From: Rheinheimera oceanensis
GTDB taxonomy: Bacteria > Pseudomonadota > Gammaproteobacteria > Enterobacterales > Alteromonadaceae
Length of the DNA stretch: 64,000 bases
Assembly: GCF_018831085.1 (NCBI RefSeq)
Contig: NZ_JAGPNM010000005.1
Coordinates: 124,001-188,000, forward strand
Direction: 5' to 3'
Shown: one piece after another, positions 57,732 through 64,000 of the stretch
How the letters are laid out: each line of letters starts with the position of its first letter
How positions within the stretch are numbered: the stretch's first letter is position 1
Notes under the pieces: generated by a model
Told to the model about the DNA's origin: nothing
Database searches by the model: none
What the model saw: only the letters and a program-made list of their open reading frames with translations
Translations under genes and position numbers: made by a program

Positions 57732-59317
57732 GCCCGGGCTCCTGTGCGTAGTGTTTCACGCTGCTCAATATCAGCCAGCGCATGCCAGGCCGAGCGCACT
57801 GCGCCTTCCTGCCAGCCAGGGTGCATACTGAGTTGATCGCCAATCAAATAGTGGTTCCCGGCCGGAGCCTGCAGCAATTCAAAGCCGGTTTTTTGTAACT
57901 CTTCTGTCCATACCGCACCACAACCGAGCATGTGGTTCATCCGTTGCCAGCAAACACTGACGCCGTTTTCAATATATTGGCCATAATTGGCGTGCACTTT
58001 AGTACCCTGTGCAATAGCAGTGGCAAGGCGTTGCTGATGCGTCATAGCAGCAAAGCGATCTGAAATCTGCGGCTCCCAACTGTACGCGCCCAATAAAATA
58101 CCCTTGGCTTTAAAAGCATCGTGGTGTGGATACCATATCTGGGTAATGTCTTGTTTAGTCCAGCTAATACCGCTGTAAATATCTTCCTGCTCCCAAAAAC
58201 GTTGTTTGGCCTGCAGGCCGATTTTGGTCAGTTTGCCGCGGCCCAGCTGGCGCATTATGGCAACATAATCAGCCGGTAAGTTGCTTTCTATGCCGCTAAC
58301 CAATTGGGCCGGTATGCAGTTAAGGCAGTAATCGGCCTGTTCGGTATAGCTTTCTCCCTGCTTCAGGTAGGTTATGGCAACGCCTTGTGGTAGCAACTGA
58401 ATATTGCTGACCTGGCAATGTAGATGCACTGGCGTAGTCAGCTGGCGCAAAAAGGCTTTTACAATGCTATCCATACCGCCGCTTGGTGTCATCAGGGCGG
58501 GGGCCTGATCGGCAATTTCAGCAAAATGCATAGCACCGGTGCAAAAGTCACTACGCAGCAGATCTGGCAGTGATCTTGGTTGTTTTAGTATCGCCGGGCT
58601 GGTAACCCCTCCGGCAGCATAACCGGCGCGGTCAGTACCGCGGTAAGTTAAATTTGCATCCAGATCACCATAAGCCCGGGCAAACTGAATAAACTTATCT
58701 AAGTCTTGCTCATTAAACGCCTGGTCCAGAGTGCTGCCAGCTGTGGCCGATTTGGCCAGTAACTCACCGATAAAGCCGCGCATATCCGCTTCATATTCAC
58801 GTATTCGTACCGGCTGGCCGTTAAAAGCGGCATCATCCTGGGTGTAGCAATTTTTGTTGTGGTTACTAAACAACTGCAGCTCTACGCCAAGCGTGCGGCA
58901 GTAATGCAAAATGCCGGTATGGTGGGCAGGAATACGTGCTGCACCGGCGTTAAAATACAGGTTTGGCGCATCGTCAAACGGGCAAATCTGTGGAGTGCCC
59001 AACTCGTCGATAAAATCGCCATGGCGCAGTGTCAGTACTCTGCCGCCAATGCGGTGTGATGCCTCTAAAATTGTACAACTATAGCCGGCCCGTTCCAGCT
59101 CATAGGCTGCGGTAAGGCCACTGATGCCGGCACCGAGGATCAGCACTTTACGGTGTTTACCCTGCAGCGGTTTTAATGTTACCGGGCTCGCATTTAGTGG
59201 AATATTAGTCAGGCCAAAAATACCGGCAGCTCCCAGTATTGCCGAACTGCTGCCAGCCTTCGCCAGCAAGCCCAGACACTGGCGCCGTGTAAGTGGGGTT
59301 TTAAAGTAGTTAGTCAT
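57728..59317 (-). CDS. Tat-exported FAD amine/L-amino-acid oxidase family enzyme
   Basis: The 529-aa protein has a twin-arginine signal (LTRRQCLGLLAKAG, R11-R12) and an FAD site (VLILGAGISGLTAAYELERA) followed by the family motif HRIGGRVLTL. Segments FNAGAARIPAHHTGILHY and the C-terminal HPGWQEGAVRSAWHAL fit the flavin monoamine oxidase/L-amino-acid oxidase group. The enzyme would oxidise an amine or amino acid to an imine in the periplasm; a cytochrome c is next in the operon, so it may be a dehydrogenase rather than a hydrogen-peroxide-forming oxidase. Substrate cannot be read from the sequence. Confidence 0.92.
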   Translation of the reverse strand: MTNYFKTPLTRRQCLGLLAKAGSSSAILGAAGIFGLTNIPLNASPVTLKPLQGKHRKVLILGAGISGLTAAYELERAGYSCTILEASHRIGGRVLTLRHGDFIDELGTPQICPFDDAPNLYFNAGAARIPAHHTGILHYCRTLGVELQLFSNHNKNCYTQDDAAFNGQPVRIREYEADMRGFIGELLAKSATAGSTLDQAFNEQDLDKFIQFARAYGDLDANLTYRGTDRAGYAAGGVTSPAILKQPRSLPDLLRSDFCTGAMHFAEIADQAPALMTPSGGMDSIVKAFLRQLTTPVHLHCQVSNIQLLPQGVAITYLKQGESYTEQADYCLNCIPAQLVSGIESNLPADYVAIMRQLGRGKLTKIGLQAKQRFWEQEDIYSGISWTKQDITQIWYPHHDAFKAKGILLGAYSWEPQISDRFAAMTHQQRLATAIAQGTKVHANYGQYIENGVSVCWQRMNHMLGCGAVWTEELQKTGFELLQAPAGNHYLIGDQLSMHPGWQEGAVRSAWHALADIEQRETLRTGARA

Positions 59318-59338
59318 CGCTGGTTTATCCTGCAGGCA

Positions 59339-59416
59339 AGCTGCACTAAGTCAGTAAAGCGTTGGTCAGTAAAGCGTTGGTCAGTAAAAACGTTGGCCAA
59401 TACCAGCTTAGTGCAG
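59339..59416. repeat. three tandem 15-16-bp repeats inside a 10-bp inverted repeat
   Basis: The spacer between the receptor and oxidase genes holds three head-to-tail copies of GTCAGTAAAGCGTTG (59350-59364, 59365-59379, and 59380-59395 with AAA for G). They are flanked by CTGCACTAAG (59341-59350) and CTTAGTGCAG (59407-59416), an exact inverted repeat. On the minus-strand transcript this could form a long hairpin with the repeats in the loop. No coding potential; role unknown. Confidence 0.75.
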
Positions 59417-59468
59417 TAACAGTACTTTGCTACAGTGCCTTAAACATCAGACACTGCATGTTGCGACA

Positions 59469-62036
59469 TCAAAACGTATACACAGCGCGCAGGTAGTACA
59501 TACCGCCGTTAAAACCATATGGTGTGGTAGTAGGGTACTTAGCACCGGCTATACCGCCGTACGGGTTTTCATCCGGGTATTTGTTAAAGGCATTTTGCGC
59601 GCCCAGTACCAGCTCCAGCGAGGGCAGTACTTTATAACCCAGTTCCAGATCAACGGTAACGGCCGAACCTTCGTCGATACCCAGCTCACCATCATCCAGA
59701 TGTGCTTCCCAGAATGAACCGTAGTAGTTTAGCCGGGCCAGCCCACGCCAGCTGTTTTCCTCGTGAGTAAATGACAGGCTGCCACGGGTGTTTGGCAGGT
59801 TATCTTCCAGTTGCCGTACCTTAGTGTCATTTACGTTAGTGGTTAGCGGGTCGAGGGTAACTTTGGTGTCATTCCAGTTAAATACCAGGTTGAGTTTACT
59901 GCGGCCACGGCCTAGATCCAGATCCTGGCTTATCACTAAATCAACCCCCTGCGTGCGGGTGTCAAAGTCGTTGGTAAAGAATAAAATACTGGAATAACTG
60001 GTAGCGTCAGCTACGCCCATTGCCAGCAGTGCGGCAATATCGTCTTCATCCAGGGTTAGTGGCGAGGTCTGGCTTAAGCGGTCCGTCACTTTAATATTGT
60101 AGTAATCCAGTGACACGTGCGTAGTGCCGAAACTCATTACCGTACCAAGCGAGAAGTTTTCAGATTCTTCCGGCTTTAACGGTTTACCGCCTTTTTGAAT
60201 TGATATCGGGTTATCCGGTGGTAAAGTGGCCTGATCTTCCAGCCCGTTCGGGCCAAAGGCGGTGGTTACGTTAATAACTTTACTCTGGCCAATGGTAGGG
60301 GCGCGAAAGCCGGTGCCTGCAGCAGCGCGCAGTGAAATGTTGCTTGTCAGGTTGTACAATGCAGACACTTTCCAGTTGGTGGTATCGCCAAAGTCGGTAA
60401 AGTCCTCGTAACGCAGAGCGCCATTTAGCATTAAATCATCGGTTACCCAGGCTGAGGCATCGGTATAAAACGACAGGTTACGGCGGGTAAATACCCCGGC
60501 GGCTTCCGGTTTAAAACCCGGGAAGCCGTTAGAGCCGATACCAAAGCCCTGGCTGGCCAGCGGGCCTACGGTAAAAGAAGCAACGTCGCCAGCTTTTACT
60601 TCAAAGATATCTTCACGCCATTCAACACCACCGGCCAGTATTAACGGCTCAGCCAGTCCGGCGTCAAACTCGCGGAACATATCCAGGTTCAGGCCAATTT
60701 CAGTTTGCACATAAGTGCCGGGGTCAAATTCTGTCGGGGTGTCTGGCCCCATTGATGGGTTAATGGTGTTTTTTATATTGAAATCTGCCTGGCTGCGGCC
60801 ATAAGTGGCGCTCATATCAAACATAATATCGTTAAACCACTCGCCCTTTACGCCACCGGCAATAGAGGCATCGTATACCGTGCCACCAAAGCGCGGGGTA
60901 AAGCCTCCGGGCAGCATTTCGGTAAAGGCCCAGCAATTGGCATCTGCGGTTATGGCTGCCAGATCCGATGCAATCGGAATACCATTAGCATCCAGGCGCA
61001 GTGCCGGGCAGCTTATGCCATCATCCGGGGTTAAGTCGCCAACCAGTACCGTATCATAATTTACACCATCTACTGTTACCGGTGAGCCAGCATAAACACC
61101 GCTGCGGTTAGTCGGGTTACGATAATAAAAACCACCCTCAACTTCGCGCTTGGCATAGTTACCAAAAGCGTAGGCTTGTTTATCTTTACTTACCTCCAGT
61201 TCAATATTAGCAAACAGTTTTAAGTCGTCTTTAATTTGTGGCGAGCCCCAAATTTGCGCCGGGTCGGCCACTGCGGTATTGCCAGCAGCAATTAAAGCGG
61301 CAGCATCATCGCGTTGCACACTGCGGCTGGTAGCATCAGCGGTACGGTATTCAAAACTGAAGTTAGCCGAGCCTTTGTCAGTAAAAGGCAGGCCAATATT
61401 ACCGGCAAACTGATCACTGGCGCCGCCGTCATAATACTCGCCCCATTTGGCTTCCAGCATGCCGCCTTCACTGGCGTTTTTCAGCTGAAAGTTTAGTACG
61501 CCGGCAATAGCGTCAGAGCCATATTGTGCCGCGGCGCCATCACGCAGTACTTCTACCTGCCGGATAGCTATAGCCGGGATCACTGAAATATCCGGCCCCT
61601 GGGCACCATCAGAAATACCGCCACCTAAAAAAGCAATAACGGCAGCCCGGTGCCGCCGTTTACCGTTTACTAATACCAGTGTTTGATCCGGCCCTAAACC
61701 ACGCAGGTTAGCCGGGCGTATCAGTGTTGCTGCATCACTGATCGGCTGGGCATTAATATTAAAACTGGGCACCATGGTACTCAGTAAGTTAAGCATGTCT
61801 GAGTTGCCCTGGTTGGTAAACTCTTCACCACCGATAATATCAATAGGTACCGGCGACTCTCCCACAGAGCGTGGCGCTGATCTTGAGCCTACTACTGCAA
61901 TTTTCTCTACTGCTTCGCCGCTTTGTTCAGCCGCGTCTTCTGCCCACGCTTGCGGCTGAGCCAGCATTGCCATTGCTACTGAACCAAAAAGCGCAATTTT
62001 AATGCCCAGTGCTACAGAATTTTTCTTATAATTCAT
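59469..62036 (-). CDS. TonB-dependent outer-membrane receptor
   Basis: The 855-aa protein has a signal peptide (IALFGSVAMAMLAQPQAWA), a plug domain (VEKIAVVGSRSAPRSVGESP; LRGLGPDQTLVLVNGKRRHR; EVLRDGAAAQYGSDAIAGVL) and a 22-strand barrel ending in aromatic F (YLRAVYTF). It imports a ligand using TonB energy. The ATG at 62036 is used; a GTG 12 nt upstream is possible. It is the first gene of the leftward group with the oxidase, cytochrome and RidA, separated by a 151-bp spacer, so it may import the substrate of the oxidase. The ligand is unknown. Confidence 0.94.
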   Translation of the reverse strand: MNYKKNSVALGIKIALFGSVAMAMLAQPQAWAEDAAEQSGEAVEKIAVVGSRSAPRSVGESPVPIDIIGGEEFTNQGNSDMLNLLSTMVPSFNINAQPISDAATLIRPANLRGLGPDQTLVLVNGKRRHRAAVIAFLGGGISDGAQGPDISVIPAIAIRQVEVLRDGAAAQYGSDAIAGVLNFQLKNASEGGMLEAKWGEYYDGGASDQFAGNIGLPFTDKGSANFSFEYRTADATSRSVQRDDAAALIAAGNTAVADPAQIWGSPQIKDDLKLFANIELEVSKDKQAYAFGNYAKREVEGGFYYRNPTNRSGVYAGSPVTVDGVNYDTVLVGDLTPDDGISCPALRLDANGIPIASDLAAITADANCWAFTEMLPGGFTPRFGGTVYDASIAGGVKGEWFNDIMFDMSATYGRSQADFNIKNTINPSMGPDTPTEFDPGTYVQTEIGLNLDMFREFDAGLAEPLILAGGVEWREDIFEVKAGDVASFTVGPLASQGFGIGSNGFPGFKPEAAGVFTRRNLSFYTDASAWVTDDLMLNGALRYEDFTDFGDTTNWKVSALYNLTSNISLRAAAGTGFRAPTIGQSKVINVTTAFGPNGLEDQATLPPDNPISIQKGGKPLKPEESENFSLGTVMSFGTTHVSLDYYNIKVTDRLSQTSPLTLDEDDIAALLAMGVADATSYSSILFFTNDFDTRTQGVDLVISQDLDLGRGRSKLNLVFNWNDTKVTLDPLTTNVNDTKVRQLEDNLPNTRGSLSFTHEENSWRGLARLNYYGSFWEAHLDDGELGIDEGSAVTVDLELGYKVLPSLELVLGAQNAFNKYPDENPYGGIAGAKYPTTTPYGFNGGMYYLRAVYTF

Positions 62037-62410
62037 CTTTGTTCCCACCTTAGTTATTTTTTATTTAAAAATGATTACTATCAAAGTGTTAAAAGATAAA
62101 AACGCTACATTGTTTTGCGCTTCGCTAGCAATAATGCAAAGACTATGCGCAAAATTTATACGTATCTGTTTTGGGAATGACTAAATGAGCTATAACAGGC
62201 AAATTCAAAATGACGTATGTTAACAAGCTTAATCCGGGCGCAGATGCCAGAAGGCATACAGGTAAGCCGGTTGTTAACAAGTGAATTGGCGGTCAGGAAT
62301 GAAAAAATTTACAGCTGCGTACTACAACAGTGATTTACTGTTAAACAGCAGCGCAACATCACCCCATAACGGGGCAATACGCGCTCAGATGGTGCGACCA
62401 ATGTTTTGCA
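62037..62410. other. non-coding spacer with candidate operators upstream of the receptor gene
   Basis: No convincing gene is seen in these 374 bp; the short frames overlap rlmA or lack a ribosome site. TGTTAACAAG occurs twice in direct orientation (62218-62227 and 62272-62281; 54 bp start to start), each containing the palindrome GTTAAC. A small CCCC-ATAAC-GGGG hairpin lies near 62363. The region presumably holds the promoter for the receptor on the minus strand and the end of rlmA transcription. Confidence 0.4.
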
Positions 62411-63214
62411 TCAAATTGGTGCTTTTTGATACACATCCAGCAGAAAATCGATACTTATTACCGGCAGGCTGGCAGCAAACTGCTGCTTTTGTTCGGCACT
62501 GAATTTCCACGCCAGCGGTACCATTTGTACCAGGGCCAATACATCGGCAGGGTGCTTAAATGTCAGGTTATATTGCAAACGCTGGCGCTTAATATGAGTA
62601 AAGCCAGCAATGCTGTCGATGTTGTCACTATGCAGCCGTACCTGCTCGTACACCGCTTGTTTTATCTGTAACAAATGCTCAGGCCCCGGCGTTACGGTAA
62701 TTAAATGGCCGCCGCTTGTTATCAACCGCGTTAACTCTTCAGGTTTAGACGGCGCGTAAATACGTACCACGGCATCAAAAAAATCTGCTGCAAAGGGCAG
62801 CTGGTAAGCACTGGCCACGCTAAAATTGATATCGCTAGCTGCAGCTTTGGCAGCAAATTTAATCGCGCTTTTGGAGATATCAACCCCATATACAGCTGCA
62901 TCGGGTACTGCCTGTTTTAACTGCGTGGTGTAGTAGCCTTCGCCGCAGCCTAAATCCAGCACACATTTTGGTGCTAACTCTGCCAGAGCCTGGCTTACCG
63001 CCTGTGCCAGCGGTGCATACCAGCCAGCCTGCAAAAAAGCGCGCCGTGCCAGCATCATCTCTTTGTTGTCGCCTGGATCTTTAGAGTTTTTTTGCTGTAC
63101 CGGCAACAGGTTAACATAACCCTCGCGGGCAAGATCAAAGCTATGGCGGTTAGCACATTGGTATTGTTTATTGCTTAGCAATAATGGCTGTTGGCAAAGC
63201 GGACACAGGTACAT
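62411..63214 (-). CDS. rlmA: RlmA, 23S rRNA (guanine-N1) methyltransferase
   Basis: RlmA methylates G745 of 23S rRNA. The 267-aa protein has an N-terminal zinc finger (CPLCQQPLLLSNKQYQCANRH) and the segment REGYVNLLPVQQKNSKDPGD typical of the family, then a SAM-binding domain (VLDLGCGEGYYTTQL). Length and motifs match the E. coli protein (269 aa). The gene is monocistronic on the minus strand. Confidence 0.94.
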   Translation of the reverse strand: MYLCPLCQQPLLLSNKQYQCANRHSFDLAREGYVNLLPVQQKNSKDPGDNKEMMLARRAFLQAGWYAPLAQAVSQALAELAPKCVLDLGCGEGYYTTQLKQAVPDAAVYGVDISKSAIKFAAKAAASDINFSVASAYQLPFAADFFDAVVRIYAPSKPEELTRLITSGGHLITVTPGPEHLLQIKQAVYEQVRLHSDNIDSIAGFTHIKRQRLQYNLTFKHPADVLALVQMVPLAWKFSAEQKQQFAASLPVISIDFLLDVYQKAPI

Positions 63215-63278
63215 AGTGACATCTGGCAGGTAAAAAGGCCGCTAGTTTAGCAGCACAGCAGTGTTTTCGCCAAAGCCT

Positions 63279-63287
63279 TGCTATAAT
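63279..63287 (+). promoter_or_regulatory. extended -10 promoter for the yciU leader
   Basis: TGCTATAAT contains a consensus TATAAT with an upstream TG, an extended -10 element. No good -35 hexamer is seen at normal spacing. Transcription would start near 63294, leaving a leader of about 185 nt before the gene at 63479. Confidence 0.5.
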
Positions 63288-63293
63288 GGCGGC

Positions 63294-63470
63294 ATTGTTT
63301 AAGTAGCATTGTGTTGGTGATAACACTCCAGCACGATAAAGCAGGCCGGTTAGAACCTGCTGCGCACAGCCAAAGAGTGTCTGAGCGAACGCGCAAGCGT
63401 AAGCGAGTTGCTTTGGCGAGCACAGCAGCGTTGTAACGCAAGGCCTGCGACAAAACTGATTTTTATACCG
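63294..63470 (+). ncRNA. candidate structured leader RNA upstream of yciU
   Basis: Several hairpins follow one another: GTGTT/AACAC, GCAGG/CCTGC, an outer GCCAAAG/CTTTGGC pair (63369-63375 and 63411-63417) enclosing ACGC-GCAA-GCGT (63389-63400) with a GNRA tetraloop, and GCGTT/AACGC near 63430. The region lacks an open frame with a ribosome site. It may be a regulatory 5' leader or a small RNA. It does not match a tRNA or any riboswitch that I recognise. Confidence 0.35.
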
Positions 63471-63478
63471 GAGCACCA

Positions 63479-63802
63479 ATGCAGGATTTGGAATTATGGA
63501 CGCTGGACGAACTATGTGACCACGCGTTTGATATCTTTGAAGAACTGGCGTCAGAAAATCTGTCGGCAGAAGATTACGCACTTTATCAGCAACACTACGA
63601 AAGCCGCGGCTATGCCGATTTGGCTATTCCCGGTGAAGACTGGGTAGAAATAATGATGCAGGACCTGGAGCCAGAGCTGCACTACGAAGCACAAATTGGC
63701 TTAACCGGCGAAAACGGCGAGCCAGATATGGTGCTGGCGCGTATACTGCTCAGCCGCGAAAAACACGAATCTTTGTGTCATGCCCAGTGGCGTGGCCAGT
63801 AG
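63479..63802 (+). CDS. yciU: YciU/HI1450 family acidic protein (DUF440)
   Basis: The 107-aa, very acidic protein matches the DUF440 family (E. coli YciU, Haemophilus HI1450): AFDIFEELASENLSAEDYAL, PGEDWVEIMMQDLEPE and VLARILLSREKHESLCHAQW. The family is proposed to mimic double-stranded DNA through its negative surface, but its target is not established. ATG at 63479 follows GGAGCACC. It is followed by a bidirectional terminator. Confidence 0.9.
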   Translation: MQDLELWTLDELCDHAFDIFEELASENLSAEDYALYQQHYESRGYADLAIPGEDWVEIMMQDLEPELHYEAQIGLTGENGEPDMVLARILLSREKHESLCHAQWRGQ

Positions 63803-63851
63803 TATACAAAGAGTGGCGATGTCAGTAAGTTAGCTTTATATGGCGCAAATA

Positions 63852-63878
63852 AAAAGGGCCGGCATTGCCGACCCTTTT
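63852..63878. terminator. bidirectional terminator after yciU
   Basis: AAAAGGG and CCCTTTT form the outer stem and CGGC/GCCG the inner stem with an ATT loop and one mismatch. It lies between yciU and the convergent transporter gene, with T-rich ends on both strands. Confidence 0.82.
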
Positions 63879-63882
63879 CGCT

Positions 63883-64000
63883 TTAATGCACGCCGTGCAT
63901 GCGTTTTTTCAGCCAGGGGCTGATGCACAGCATAAAAACACCAATACCAAGACCAACATACAGCAAAAAGCTGAATAGCTCAGTGTAACCTGCCAGTGCG
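63883..64000 (-). CDS. membrane transporter, C-terminal fragment
   Basis: Only the last 38 codons and the stop (TAA) lie in the window. They encode ALAGYTELFSFLLYVGLGIG followed by VFMLCISPWLKKRMHGVH: one membrane helix and a short basic tail. This resembles the last helix of proton-dependent peptide transporters (POT family of the major facilitator superfamily), but the piece is too short to be certain. Confidence 0.55.
   Translation of the reverse strand, partial: ALAGYTELFSFLLYVGLGIGVFMLCISPWLKKRMHGVH

Noticed and set aside
59350-59395. CRISPR-like array
   Set aside because: The three repeat units are directly adjacent with no spacers and no cas genes nearby, so it is a simple tandem repeat.
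62281-62502. 73-codon plus-strand frame upstream of and across the rlmA end
   Set aside because: It overlaps rlmA, lacks a proper ribosome site and has no recognisable features.

Overview
The window looks like a chromosomal segment of a polarly flagellated, aerobically respiring marine or freshwater gammaproteobacterium of the order Alteromonadales or a close relative (Rheinheimera, Alishewanella, Arsukibacterium type). This is inferred from gene order and protein style; no rRNA is present. The order flrABC - fliEFGHIJ - fliKLMNOPQR-flhB - flhAFG-fliA - cheYZAB-motCD-parC-parP-cheW-DUF2802 - ccm is the classic polar-flagellum locus of this group. Coding density is very high. Many genes overlap by ATGA, GTGA or TAATG, and I saw no insertion sequences, tRNA genes, CRISPR arrays or broken genes.

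Layout. (1) 1-2918, minus strand: a pseudaminic acid operon pseB-pseC-pseF-pseG (pseG cut by the window edge), which makes the sugar used to glycosylate flagellin. (2) 3121-3915: a short, divergent flagellin, followed by a perfect 15-bp palindrome. (3) 4028-8083: the flagellar regulators flrA, flrB and flrC. A FleQ/FlrA-like operator and a sigma-54 promoter precede flrB, and a strong terminator follows flrC. (4) 8200-26489: basal body, export apparatus, C-ring, number/placement factors and sigma-28, with sigma-54 type promoters before fliE and flhA. (5) 26530-35295: chemotaxis genes, a MotC/MotD stator pair and the ParC/ParP polar array system. (6) 35309-37546, minus strand: a second FliK-like protein and a FlhB C-domain-like protein. 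(7) 37612-45354: the complete cytochrome c maturation operon ccmABCDEFGHI, then mlaA.

The remaining third is accessory. 45381-50578 (minus) holds a chemoreceptor with a C-terminal extra domain and a MacAB-type exporter whose adaptor carries a helical insertion. 50733-56562 (plus) holds a TonB-like protein, an ECF-type sigma factor, a probable membrane anti-sigma factor, a secreted subtilase with plant-type leucine-rich repeats, a PKD-like domain and a GlyGly-CTERM tail, and a serine hydrolase. 56608-62036 (minus) holds a TonB-dependent receptor followed by three translationally coupled genes: a Tat-exported FAD amine/amino-acid oxidase, a diheme cytochrome c and an exported RidA-family protein. 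I read these three as a periplasmic oxidative deamination chain, and it is the best candidate here for an undescribed system. 62411-64000 holds rlmA, a structured leader, a YciU/DUF440 protein and the end of a membrane transporter.

The genes connect functionally. FlrA, FlrB, FlrC, sigma-54 and FliA set the flagellar hierarchy; FlhF/FlhG and ParC/ParP set polar position and number of flagella and chemoreceptor arrays. The Ccm system could load heme on the diheme cytochrome of the oxidase operon.
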